Source: Hymenobacter sp. UV11
Lineage (GTDB): Bacteria > Bacteroidota > Bacteroidia > Cytophagales > Hymenobacteraceae
Reading direction: 5' to 3'
DNA: 64,000 bases
NCBI RefSeq assembly: GCF_004684095.1
Contig: NZ_SRII01000001.1
Location: 124,001 to 188,000, forward strand
Both the position numbers and the translations under genes were made by a program. The notes under the pieces were generated by a model. The model saw only the letters and a list, made by a program, of their open reading frames with translations, did not search any database and was not told the DNA's origin. This document shows, in pieces, positions 1-8,660 of this stretch (the first letter of the stretch is position 1; each line of letters opens with the position of its first letter).

Positions 1-25
1 GCATTAATCACTAACCACTGAAAAA

Positions 26-478
26 ATGCGTCTCATAATTCAGCGCGTCCGCGAAGCCTCCGTTACCGTCGAAGGCACCATTACCGGCCAGATTGGCCCC
101 GGCCTACTGGTGCTAGCCGGCTGCGCACCCACCGACGACGAGGCCGCCCTGGCCTGGATGGCCCGCAAGCTGGTCGGCCTGCGCATCTTCAACGACGACA
201 ACGGCCAGATGAACCGCAGCGTGCGCGACGTGGGCGGCCAGGTCTTGGTAGTGAGCCAGTTTACGCTGCTGGCCGATGCGCGCAAGGGCAACCGCCCCAG
301 CTACATCGGCGCCGCGCCGCCCGCCGTGGCCGAGCCGTTCTACGAGCGCTTCGTGGCCCTCACGGCGCAGGAGCTGGGCCAGCCGGTGCCCACCGGCATT
401 TTTGGGGCCGATATGCAGGTGCGCCTGCTCAACGACGGCCCGGTGACGATAATCCTCGACTCACCAACCTCAAACTGA
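26..478 (+). CDS. dtd: D-aminoacyl-tRNA deacylase
   Basis: This 150-residue protein hydrolyses D-amino acids (and glycine mischarged on tRNA-Ala) from tRNA, a cytoplasmic proofreading step. Its length matches the DTD family. The two signature segments are present: SQFT at residues 77-80 and the Gly-cisPro motif NDGPVT at about 136-141, which forms the chirality filter in known DTDs. The ATG follows an A-run with no Shine-Dalgarno, usual for Bacteroidota. The next gene starts 8 bases after the stop, so the two are probably co-transcribed. The identification is secure. Confidence 0.96.
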   Translation: MRLIIQRVREASVTVEGTITGQIGPGLLVLAGCAPTDDEAALAWMARKLVGLRIFNDDNGQMNRSVRDVGGQVLVVSQFTLLADARKGNRPSYIGAAPPAVAEPFYERFVALTAQELGQPVPTGIFGADMQVRLLNDGPVTIILDSPTSN

Positions 479-485
479 CTTTCTT

Positions 486-827
486 ATGACAATCGAACAA
501 GCCCAAGCCACTGTTGATGAGTGGATAACCACTACCGGCGTGCGCTATTTCAGCGAGCTCACCAATATGGCCATCCTCACCGAGGAAGTGGGCGAGGTGG
601 CGCGCCTCATCTCCCGGCAATACGGCGAGCAGTCGTTCAAGGACTCGGACCGGGGTAGGGAGCTGGCCGACGAGCTGGCCGACGTGCTGTTCGTGGTCAT
701 TTGCCTGGCCAACCAAACCGGCGTAAACCTCACCGACGCCATGGCCCGCAACCTGGCTAAGAAAACCCAGCGCGACGCCACGCGCCACCGCGATAATCCG
801 AAATTAGGAATGAAGAAGGAGGAATAA
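486..827 (+). CDS. MazG-type nucleotide pyrophosphohydrolase
   Basis: This is a 113-residue all-alpha NTP pyrophosphatase of the MazG superfamily, expected to hydrolyse (d)NTPs to NMP and pyrophosphate as a house-cleaning enzyme. The metal-binding pattern is visible: E34-x2-E37 in a GEVAR helix and E63-x2-D66 in DELADVLF. It is a single-domain form, about the length of the short MazG-like/RS21-C6 proteins and not the two-domain MazG of E. coli. It follows dtd by 8 bases, and both act in quality control. The last four codons (KKEE) and the stop lie inside an AT-rich inverted repeat. The natural substrate cannot be told from sequence. Confidence 0.9.
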   Translation: MTIEQAQATVDEWITTTGVRYFSELTNMAILTEEVGEVARLISRQYGEQSFKDSDRGRELADELADVLFVVICLANQTGVNLTDAMARNLAKKTQRDATRHRDNPKLGMKKEE

Positions 828-873
828 TTCTTCATTCCCAATTCCTCCTTCTAAATTTCTCCTTCCCAATTAA
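802..873. repeat. AT-rich inverted-repeat patch
   Basis: Overlapping self-complementary segments built from GGAATGAAG and AGGAGGAATT words and their complements. One clear pair is GAAGGAGGAAT at 815-825 with ATTCCTCCTTC at 841-851. The left part runs into the 3' end of the MazG gene and encodes its last residues. It resembles the other AT-rich repeated-word patches in the window (24.1, 38.2 and 53.0 kb) and may also act as a weak terminator. Confidence 0.55.
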
Positions 874-876
874 AAA

Positions 877-2037
877 ATGAACCCGTACCTGAGCCGCCTG
901 CTGGCCGTGGCCCAGCAACCCAGCCGCCGCATTATCGGCCTTATGTCGGGCACCTCGCTCGATGGCCTCGACGTGGCGCTGTGCCGCTGCACCGGCCACG
1001 GCGCCACCCTGCAAGTAACAATGGAGCAGTTTGTTACGGTGCCGTACGAGGCGGGTTTTCAGGCGCGGCTGCGGGCCGTTAGTCAGCCGCGGGTAGACTT
1101 GGAAGAAGTGGTGCTACTGAATGCGGAGGTGGCGCGCCGCCACGCGGCCACCGTGCTGGCTTGCCTGGCCGAGTGGGGGGTAGGGCCGGCCGACGTAGAC
1201 GTGCTCGCCAGCCACGGCCAGACTATCTGGCACGCGCCGCGCCACCAGCACGGCCGGGCCGACTTTCCGCATCACGCCACGCTGCAAATCGGCGACGGCG
1301 ACCACCTGGCCGTGGGCACGGGTATTATCACGCTCTCCGATTTTCGGCAAAAGCACGTGGCCGCTGGCTACGAAGGCGCGCCGTTGGCGCCGTTTGCCGA
1401 CGAGCTGTTATTTCGCCAGCCGGGCGTTAATCGCCTGCTGCTCAACCTGGGCGGCATCGCCAACTTTACGCTGCTGCCCGCCGACGGCGGCCCCGCCCTG
1501 GCCACCGACACCGGCCCCGGCAACACCCTGCTCGATGCCGTGGTGCGCCGGCATTACCCCGGCCAAGCCTACGACGAAGGCGGCCGCCTAGCTGCGCAGG
1601 GCCAGCCGCACGCCGGGCTGCTGGCGGCGTTGCGCAGCCACTCGTTTTTCCGCGAGCCCTTTCCCAAAACCACCGGGCCGGAGCTTTTCTCGCCGGCTTA
1701 TCTAGCCGATAATCAACGAGCTACCGGCACCGAAAGCTTGTCCGTGCCCGACGTGTTGGCTACGCTCGTGGAGCTGGGCGCTGGGGCCGTGGCGCAGGGC
1801 GTGCGGCACTACCTGGGGCCCACGCCGGCGGCCGACGCGCTCGTGAGCGGCGGCGGCGCCCACAACGCCACGCTGCTGGCGGCCCTGGCCCGCCACCTGC
1901 CGGCTACCACGCTGCGTAGCACCGCCGAAGCCGGCGTGCCGCCCGATGCCAAGGAAGCTGTGCTCTTCGCCGTGCTGGCCAATGAGGCGCTGGTGGGGAG
2001 CGGCCTGAGCCTGGGCAAAATTTCCCTGCCCGGCTAA
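877..2037 (+). CDS. anmK: Anhydro-N-acetylmuramic acid kinase
   Basis: This 386-residue ASKHA-fold kinase cleaves the 1,6-anhydro ring and phosphorylates anhydro-MurNAc to MurNAc-6-phosphate during cell-wall recycling. The N-terminal signature GLMSGTSLDGLD (residues 21-32) is present. So are DFRQKHVAAGYEGAPLAP, the phosphate-binding LLNLGGIANFT, and DTGPGN near residue 211, the region of the catalytic aspartate. Length is normal for the family. The gene sits 49 bases after the MazG stop, across an AT-rich repeat. No murQ lies next to it in this window. Confidence 0.96.
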   Translation: MNPYLSRLLAVAQQPSRRIIGLMSGTSLDGLDVALCRCTGHGATLQVTMEQFVTVPYEAGFQARLRAVSQPRVDLEEVVLLNAEVARRHAATVLACLAEWGVGPADVDVLASHGQTIWHAPRHQHGRADFPHHATLQIGDGDHLAVGTGIITLSDFRQKHVAAGYEGAPLAPFADELLFRQPGVNRLLLNLGGIANFTLLPADGGPALATDTGPGNTLLDAVVRRHYPGQAYDEGGRLAAQGQPHAGLLAALRSHSFFREPFPKTTGPELFSPAYLADNQRATGTESLSVPDVLATLVELGAGAVAQGVRHYLGPTPAADALVSGGGAHNATLLAALARHLPATTLRSTAEAGVPPDAKEAVLFAVLANEALVGSGLSLGKISLPG

Positions 2038-2067
2038 AGCCGCCGCATTTCCGTAAGTGAAGCGCAG

Positions 2068-2871
2068 ATGACTTTTCCGCTTCGCTCCTTGCTGCTGGCT
2101 GCGGGTGGGCTGGCCCTTGCCGCGCCCGCCGCCCACGCCCAGAACACCCGCCTGCTCGACCACAATACGCTGGCCTGGTTTACTTATAACGGCGACCATA
2201 AGGTAAGTGCCAAATGGGCCGTACATACCGAAGCCCAGTGGCGCCGCGTGCAGCTGGTGGCGCACCCGCAGCAGCTGTTGCTACGCCTGGGAAGCACGTA
2301 TAAACTGGCCAAAGACGTGAAGCTGGGCGGTGGCTACACCTACCTCGTCACCTACCCCTACGGCCGCTACCCCACCGCCGAGCTGGGTCAGCCCAACCCC
2401 GAGCACCGCGCCTATGAGGACATTACTTTCGGGGCCGACTACGGCCGGCTGCACCTCACGCATCGCCTGCGCCTGGAGCAGCGTTGGCTGGCCCTGCTCG
2501 ACCCCACCCAGCCCACCGAGGTGGCCAGCTGGCAGTACCAAAACCGCGCTCGTTACCAAGTGGCCGGCCAGCTACCTGTGCAAGGCGCTACGCTGGACGA
2601 CAACGAGCTATACGTCAATTTCTTCGATGAGCTCTTTATCAGCTTCGGGCCCAATGTGACCCAGAATATCTTCAACCAAAACCGCATTTCGGGCGGCCTC
2701 GGCTACCAGTTTACCAAAGATTTTCAGCTGGAGCTCAACTACCTCAACCAGTGGACGCAGCACGCCGACCTCGACGCCGCCACCGGCCGGCCGGTATTCG
2801 AGAACAACAACGGTTTCCGGCTCAACGTGGTCTATAACCTCGACTTCACCAACGCCGGCCGCCGCGATTAA
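2068..2871 (+). CDS. DUF2490 family outer-membrane protein
   Basis: This 267-residue exported protein has a clear signal peptide (residues 1-25, ending AAHAQ). The rest is rich in alternating aromatic and polar beta-strands, with repeated patterns such as LRLGSTYKL, GGGYTYLV and RLRLEQRW. It ends in the hydrophobic strand VVYNLDFTN, as small outer-membrane barrels do. The layout matches the DUF2490 family common in Bacteroidota. The molecular function is unknown. It lies 30 bases after anmK on the same strand and may be co-transcribed with it. A copy of the iterated motif CCCTACCCCCC follows the stop at 2876. Confidence 0.8.
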   Translation: MTFPLRSLLLAAGGLALAAPAAHAQNTRLLDHNTLAWFTYNGDHKVSAKWAVHTEAQWRRVQLVAHPQQLLLRLGSTYKLAKDVKLGGGYTYLVTYPYGRYPTAELGQPNPEHRAYEDITFGADYGRLHLTHRLRLEQRWLALLDPTQPTEVASWQYQNRARYQVAGQLPVQGATLDDNELYVNFFDELFISFGPNVTQNIFNQNRISGGLGYQFTKDFQLELNYLNQWTQHADLDAATGRPVFENNNGFRLNVVYNLDFTNAGRRD

Positions 2872-2877
2872 GCTGCC

Positions 2878-3333
2878 CTACCCCCCGCCGCGCCGCCGCA
2901 GCCCAAAACCCAGCACCGCCCGCGCCGTGGTATCGCGAAACGTGACCTCCAGCAGCACCGGCGGCGGCCGGTGCGCCGAGTCGCTGGCAAACGTGAAGCG
3001 GCAAAACCACCGGCTGCCCGTGCGCCCGGTACCCAGCCTCACCCCCACCTGGTACAGCTCAATGGCTGGCCCCCGCGCCTGCCCCTGCTGCCACAGCGGG
3101 CGTGCCGCTGCCCCAAACGCCGCCAGCGGCACGCCCGCCCGCACCTCGGGCGCCAGGCGGCGATAGGCCGTGGGGTAGTCGGCCCGCAGCACTTCGCCCA
3201 AAAACCGCCGGGCCACCTGCGCCTGGGTCGGTGCGGGGGGGTAGGGCCGCGCGCCCACCAGCAACCCTGCTAGCAAAACCAAAGCAAAGCCGCACCAGGC
3301 CCGCGCCCTGCCGCCCGAAAAAGAGTTGGCCAT
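2878..3333 (-). CDS. Small exported protein of unknown function
   Basis: I do not recognise the family. The protein is about 151 residues if it starts at the ATG at 3333; two codons further upstream there is another ATG at 3339. It has an N-terminal hydrophobic segment (FALVLLAGLLVGA), then a mixed alpha/beta domain with RRFLGEVLRADYPTAYRRL and later RWFCRFTFAS and VLLEVTFRD strands. This is compatible with a secreted DUF3887/NTF2-like fold, but that is only a guess. I prefer the start at 3333 because TATTTTTG ends three bases before it. The same T-run is also the tail of the hairpin that ends the upstream gene. It is convergent with the DUF2490 gene. Confidence 0.65.
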   Translation of the reverse strand: MANSFSGGRARAWCGFALVLLAGLLVGARPYPPAPTQAQVARRFLGEVLRADYPTAYRRLAPEVRAGVPLAAFGAAARPLWQQGQARGPAIELYQVGVRLGTGRTGSRWFCRFTFASDSAHRPPPVLLEVTFRDTTARAVLGFGLRRRGGG

Positions 3334-3336
3334 GCC

Positions 3337-3344
3337 CAAAAATA
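3337..3344 (-). promoter_or_regulatory. TATTTTTG, possible -7 element or terminator T-tract
   Basis: On the minus strand, TATTTTTG fits the Bacteroidota -7 consensus TAnnTTTG and ends 3 bases before the preferred ATG of the small exported protein. It is equally the T-rich tail of the hairpin at 3349-3376. No convincing -33 element is visible because that position lies inside the hairpin. Confidence 0.35.
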
Positions 3345-3348
3345 GAAC

Positions 3349-3376
3349 GGGGCGGCTACCCGATGGTAGCCGCCCC
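3349..3376 (-). terminator. Hairpin terminator after the CARDB/T9SS gene
   Basis: A perfect 12-bp stem, GGGGCGGCTACC with GGTAGCCGCCCC, closes a CGAT loop. On the minus strand it is followed by TATTTTT. It lies 27 bases beyond the stop of the minus-strand gene ending at 3404, as expected for a rho-independent terminator. Confidence 0.75.
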
Positions 3377-3403
3377 GCCCAAAATCCGTAGGCGAAAGGT
3401 GCC

Positions 3404-4273
3404 TTACTCCACCACCACCCGGCGCACGGCGTGCAGGCCAGGGCCGCTCAGGTACAGCACGTACACCCCGGCGGCTAGGCTTGCGGTTGAAAACTCGGCC
3501 TGAGCAGGCAGGTCGGGCACCAGCGCTAGGTTCTGGGTAGCAATGCGTTGGCCCTGACTGGTATAAAGGGCCAGTGTAATAGCCTTTTGCGGGCCGGCTG
3601 TGCTGAGCCGCACCCGTACTGGGGTGGCGTGGGCCACGGGGTTGGGGGCAATGCTGAGGTCGGCGCCAAGCAGCTCTTCATCGGCCTCCTGGCTAGGTAA
3701 GTTACTGGTAGCCAAATTGCTGCGCTGAGCCGCGCTGACGCTGGGCAGCGCCACGGCTAGCCGGTGCACCCATACGTTGTTGCCATTGTTGCTCTCCCGC
3801 ACCAGGTTGAGGTAGTCGGCTACTCCCAGCAGGTAGTAGGAGCCGGCGGCGGTGCCGGCGGGCACAACCACATCAGTAGGTATAACCAGCAGATTATCTG
3901 GTGATATGGCCGCAGTTATGGCTTCGCCTACTAGTACATCGTCGCTGCTGAGTGTGGCATCTGCGGAGAGGTAGTAGCCCAGCACCGAGAAGCCCGCCCG
4001 CATGTTCCCGATATTCTGAATGGTCGTCTGCAATACGGCCGGGCTACCCACCGTCAGTAGGGTAGGGGCTAGCTGCGGGTTGGCCGCGATAACGAGGTCG
4101 GGCGCTGGCGCCGGCTCTGGTTGAATCCAGGAAGCGGGGCTGTCGACCTGCCCGGGATTATTGGTGACAGGCAGCTTGGTTTCCTGGGCGCATAGCGGAG
4201 CAGTAGAAAGTCCAAATAGGACCGAAGCCAGTAGCAAGCGTGATGACTTGTAGGGAATAGCGAGTTTTTTCAT
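3404..4273 (-). CDS. CARDB-domain protein with T9SS type A sorting domain
   Basis: This is a secreted protein of about 289 residues. I start it at the ATG at 4273, which gives a normal signal peptide (MKKLAIPYKSS then LLLASVLFGL, ending LCAQ). The open frame runs 19 codons further upstream without a signal-like sequence. Residues of about 55-170 form a CARDB adhesion-like domain (PDLVIAANPQL, NIGNMRAGFSVLGYYLS, VRESNNGNN). The last 75 or so residues are a Por-secretion C-terminal domain (IAPNPVAHATPVRV, ASLAAGVYVLYL, AVRRVVVE), which directs export through T9SS and processing by PorU, encoded at 11.7-15.8 kb. The ligand is unknown. Confidence 0.85.
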   Translation of the reverse strand: MKKLAIPYKSSRLLLASVLFGLSTAPLCAQETKLPVTNNPGQVDSPASWIQPEPAPAPDLVIAANPQLAPTLLTVGSPAVLQTTIQNIGNMRAGFSVLGYYLSADATLSSDDVLVGEAITAAISPDNLLVIPTDVVVPAGTAAGSYYLLGVADYLNLVRESNNGNNVWVHRLAVALPSVSAAQRSNLATSNLPSQEADEELLGADLSIAPNPVAHATPVRVRLSTAGPQKAITLALYTSQGQRIATQNLALVPDLPAQAEFSTASLAAGVYVLYLSGPGLHAVRRVVVE

Positions 4274-4333
4274 GTAATAGTTATAGCATTCGGTAGCATT
4301 AGAGATTATAGTGCGAAGATAATGATTCATAAT

Positions 4334-4372
4334 ACAAAAGGCCCACTATTTTTGAAATAGTGGGCCTTTTGT
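4334..4372. terminator. Bidirectional hairpin terminator
   Basis: A perfect 18-bp stem (ACAAAAGGCCCACTATTT with its complement) has a 3-base TTG loop and A/T-rich flanks on both sides. It lies 30 bases beyond the stop of the ftsB-like gene and before the CARDB gene on the same strand, so it separates the two transcription units. Confidence 0.85.
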
Positions 4373-4401
4373 ATAAATAGTAGGTAACGCCTGCGCTGGC
4401 T

Positions 4402-4707
4402 TTAGTCTGCCTCCTTGGGTACCAGCACGAATACATCCTCGCCGGGTCGCTTCATGAGGTACTTCTCGCGGGCAAACTTTTCGAGCAGCGCCGGCGAGCT
4501 GAGTAGCTCGGCGCGGTCTTGCTGCACCAGCTTGATGTTGGATTCGTAGTAGCCTTTCTCGGCCTGCAGCTCGCGCCACTTGTGATACATATCGTACTGC
4601 TTGCCCAGGTCGTTGGAGTCGAACACGACCATCCACACCACGAAGCCGACGGCCGTGAGGAAGTAGAAGTTGCGCAGCACGCGCAGGGTAGGGGCCAGGA
4701 AAGTCAT
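4402..4707 (-). CDS. ftsB: Septum formation initiator FtsB/DivIC
   Basis: This is a 101-residue bitopic membrane protein of the divisome. A short N-terminus is followed by one membrane helix (NFYFLTAVGFVVWMVVF, about 13-29). A periplasmic coiled coil follows (QYDMYHKWRELQAEKGYYESN), then the family's conserved tail LLSSPALLEKFAREKYLMKRPGEDVF. In the family it bridges FtsL and FtsQ and signals septal peptidoglycan synthesis. It lies 74 bases after enolase on the same strand, an order I recall from other Bacteroidota. A HindIII-core palindrome begins directly at its start codon. Confidence 0.9.
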   Translation of the reverse strand: MTFLAPTLRVLRNFYFLTAVGFVVWMVVFDSNDLGKQYDMYHKWRELQAEKGYYESNIKLVQQDRAELLSSPALLEKFAREKYLMKRPGEDVFVLVPKEAD

Positions 4708-4775
4708 GTAGGGTAAGCTTTAGCTTGCCATTGGGAGAGTTGATACAAGCGACGGCAAGCTAAAGCTTACCCTAC
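4708..4775. repeat. Palindromic element, AAGCTT-core family, copy 1
   Basis: Perfect 22-bp arms (4708-4729 and 4754-4775) enclose a 24-base spacer. The arm reads GTAGGGTAAGCTTTAGCTTG followed by CC. It fills the gap between enolase and ftsB and abuts the ftsB start codon. A second copy with nearly the same arms is at 6092-6151. Confidence 0.9.
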
Positions 4776-4780
4776 ACTAC

Positions 4781-6142
<1,362 letters not shown>

Positions 6143-6151
<9 letters not shown>

Positions 6152-7207
6152 ATCTTCCAGTAGCTCGGCTAGGCGCGCAAACAGCACCTCGTTGCCGGCC
6201 TGCTGGTAGCTGCTCAGCGCCGCCTCATACTGCGGCAGCTCGGCCAAAAACGCCGCCACATTGGCCGCCGTGATGGCCTCGAAGCGCCGGCCGTAGCCGC
6301 GCTTCTCAATCTCGGCCGCGTTCAGCCACTGCTCAAACTGGGCCGGAATGGGCACCGCGCACACCGGCTTGTGCAGGTACACGGCCTCCGAAATCAGCGA
6401 AAAGCCGCCGTTGGTGAGCACCGCCCTGCTGCCCGCCAGCTCGGCAATAAAGCCGGCCTCGGAGAAGGGCCGCAGCAGCACGTTGCCGTGGTTTTCGTCC
6501 TTGTTGAAGCCGTACACGCGAAACTCCTGCTCCGGCATTTGCTGCAAAATCTCGACCAGGTCGGTCTGGTTGGTGGCCGTTTGGTACACCAGCACGTAGC
6601 TGCCGGCCGAGGGGGTAGCAGCCTGAATCTCGGGCCGGATAATGCTGGGCACCAGCGTGGTGCGCTCGGCGTAGCGCAGGCGCAGCGGTAGCTCAAAAAA
6701 GGTAGTGATAAGATAATGCCGGGCGCGGGGCAGCTTGGCCCGCACCAGGTAGCGCGCCACGTCGTACGACTCGCGCTCGGCGCTTGGAATCGTCACGTCG
6801 AGGTGCGCCCGGCTGATAATCTGCATATTATCGATGCTGATAACCGGCACGCGCAAGAGCTTGGCAAAGAAGTAGCTGAATGACTCAAAATCGGAAATCA
6901 CCACCTCGGGCCGGAAGCCATGCAGCAGCTGCCGGTACTGCCGGAAGTTGACTTGCAGCGCCTCCGGCGCGCTGCGCAAGGTGAGGCCAATGGTGCGCGA
7001 CTTCGACACCGCCAGCTTCTTGTAGGCAATGTGGAAGCCCTTTATTTCGAGCACCCGGCCCGGAAACGTCTTGTCGAGCAGCGTAAAGGCCCGCGAGCTG
7101 CTCACCACGCGCACATCGTGGCCCTGCTCTAGTAGCCAGGCAATGAGGACTTTGCTGCGGGTGGCGTGGCCCAGGCCCTCGCCCGGCACTCCGTAGAGAA
7201 TGGTCAT
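6143..7207 (-). CDS. GT-B fold glycosyltransferase (MJ1255/MurG-like)
   Basis: This is a 354-residue cytoplasmic GT-B glycosyltransferase. The N-terminal nucleotide fold opens YGVPGEGLGHATRSKVL, typical of the MJ1255/VC2487 group. The C-terminal donor-binding half contains VLLRPFSEAGFIAELAGSRA and VLTNGGFSLISEAVYLHKPV, which resemble the UDP-sugar-binding loop and the conserved Gly-Gly/Glu of MurG-like enzymes. The acceptor and sugar cannot be told; cell-surface glycan or glycolipid synthesis is likely. The last two codons and the stop are contributed by a palindromic repeat. No other glycan genes adjoin it. Confidence 0.85.
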
Positions 7208-7250
7208 TTAAACAGAGAGCAATGAACAGTGAACAACGAACAATGGCAAA

Positions 7251-7337
7251 GAACGTCATGCTGAACAAAGTAAAGCATCTCTACCGGTCCATTTAACGAG
7301 GCGGTAGAGATGCTTCACTTTGTTCAGCATGACGTTC
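7251..7337. repeat. Long palindrome, family A, copy 1
   Basis: 36-bp arms (7251-7286 and 7302-7337) with one mismatch and a 15-base spacer. The arm starts GAACGTCATGCTGAACAAAG and contains GAAGCATCTC, the words shared by all five family A elements. It lies between two divergently transcribed genes. Confidence 0.9.
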
Positions 7338-7556
7338 ATCTGCTCACCACACCAGTAGTTTACCAGTGCGGCTGGCTACCAAGCCAGCCTCAAGCAAGGC
7401 TAGCAGTAAAATTGTAGCCGGGAAAAAATGCCGCGTCGCATACGCTGGCTGGTAGCCCGTTAGTTTAAGTCGGTAGTCAGGCCCGCCATGGCGGGCCGCA
7501 CCGGGGTTGCGGGGCTTGGCCCGGTTTTCGTGTTGCTTGGTCCTAGCTTCGTCTTT

Positions 7557-7564
7557 TATTTTTG
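7557..7564 (+). promoter_or_regulatory. -7 promoter element (TATTTTTG), leaderless start
   Basis: TATTTTTG ends five bases before the ATG at 7570. A TTG at 7533-7535, 21 bases upstream, may be the -33 part. The spacing puts the transcript start at or within a base or two of the start codon. Confidence 0.65.
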
Positions 7565-7569
7565 CACAT

Positions 7570-8493
7570 ATGCGTATTTCTGCTGCTTTTGTTGGGCTGG
7601 GTTTGGCCGTGGTGGCCTCGGCCTGTACCGCGCCGCGCGGCATCACTACTTCGGGTAAGGTAACGCCTCAGGGCGAATTCCGACTCGCTTATAACCAGGG
7701 CTTCAACGTGGGCTCGGCGCCACTTAGCAAGGCCGGCACGGCCGTGCGCGATGCGGCCAGCCAGCTCGGCAGCCAGGCCGCCCGCGGCGACACGGTGCGC
7801 TACTCGGGCACTGTGAGCAACGTGCAAGCCGCCGCCCTCGCCTACCTCCTCGACCCGGTGCAAACTACCGCCGACCTCAGCATTCGCTACGGCGTGGTGC
7901 CGCGCCTCGACGTAGGCTATAAGTATGCCTTCGGCTCGCACGTATTTGATACGCAGTACCAATTGCTGGGCCCCACCGGCTCGGTCGAAAACCCCGAGCG
8001 GGGCGCGGCCAGCGGCACTACCTACGCCAGCATTGGGCTGCAATACGCTATTCAGCGGGCGGCGCTGCCCAGCCTGCCATTCCTCAGCGACATCAATAGC
8101 CTGTTGGGACTCTCGGCTTCGCGCCACGATATTCTCATTCCGCTCACCGTCAGCCAGTCGTTTGGGCCTGAAGAAAGCATCGGGGCCATCAGCTACGGCG
8201 CGGTGTATGCGCACTCGTGGGTGAGCTATGGCTTCACACCCAGTAACTTATACAACCGCGCCGGTACCGGCGTGCTGCCTGCCCTCGACCGCCAAAGCCG
8301 CAACTTCTCGTCCTACGGCGCCTTCCTGAACCTCAAGCTGGGCTACAAATACGTGTACGTAGTGCCCGCCGTGAGCCTCTACTACCAGAACTACGGCAAC
8401 TACACCCTGCTCGACGGCAGCACCACCTCACTCAGCGGCGTTACCGTTATTCCATCGCTGGGCCTGCAGTTTCGCATCCCGAATATGCGGTAG
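7570..8493 (+). CDS. Outer-membrane-type lipoprotein of unknown function
   Basis: This is a 307-residue lipoprotein. I place the start at the ATG at 7570, not at an in-frame ATG 63 bases upstream, because it follows a TATTTTTG element and gives a short lipoprotein signal (MRISAAFVGLGLAVV) with Cys19 in ASAC. The mature part is rich in beta-strands with alternating residues: YGVVPRLDVGYKYAFG, ASIGLQYAIQRA, SFGPEESIGAISYGA, LNLKLGYKYVYVVP, and a final GLQFRIPNM. This suggests a small beta-barrel anchored or assembled in the outer membrane. I do not recognise a named family. Confidence 0.75.
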   Translation: MRISAAFVGLGLAVVASACTAPRGITTSGKVTPQGEFRLAYNQGFNVGSAPLSKAGTAVRDAASQLGSQAARGDTVRYSGTVSNVQAAALAYLLDPVQTTADLSIRYGVVPRLDVGYKYAFGSHVFDTQYQLLGPTGSVENPERGAASGTTYASIGLQYAIQRAALPSLPFLSDINSLLGLSASRHDILIPLTVSQSFGPEESIGAISYGAVYAHSWVSYGFTPSNLYNRAGTGVLPALDRQSRNFSSYGAFLNLKLGYKYVYVVPAVSLYYQNYGNYTLLDGSTTSLSGVTVIPSLGLQFRIPNMR

Positions 8494-8527
8494 GGGTAAG
8501 GAGTAAATGGGTAGGGAGTAGATGAGT

Positions 8528-8653
8528 AAAACAGCCCGTCATGCTCATCTGTCGTCCGCTTGCCGAAGCATCTCTACCACGTAACTAACTACAAACGTTA
8601 GGTTTACTTGCACGAGCAAGATGCTTCGACAAGCTCAGCATGACGGGCTGTTT
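8528..8653. repeat. Long palindrome, family A, copy 2
   Basis: The arms pair AAACAGCCCGTCATGCT...GAAGCATCT on the left with AGATGCTTCGACAAGCTCAG...GGGCTGTTT on the right. The left arm carries about 10-12 extra bases near 8546-8560, so this copy is imperfect. It sits between convergent genes and may also serve as a terminator for both. Confidence 0.8.
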
Positions 8654-8660
8654 TATTTAC

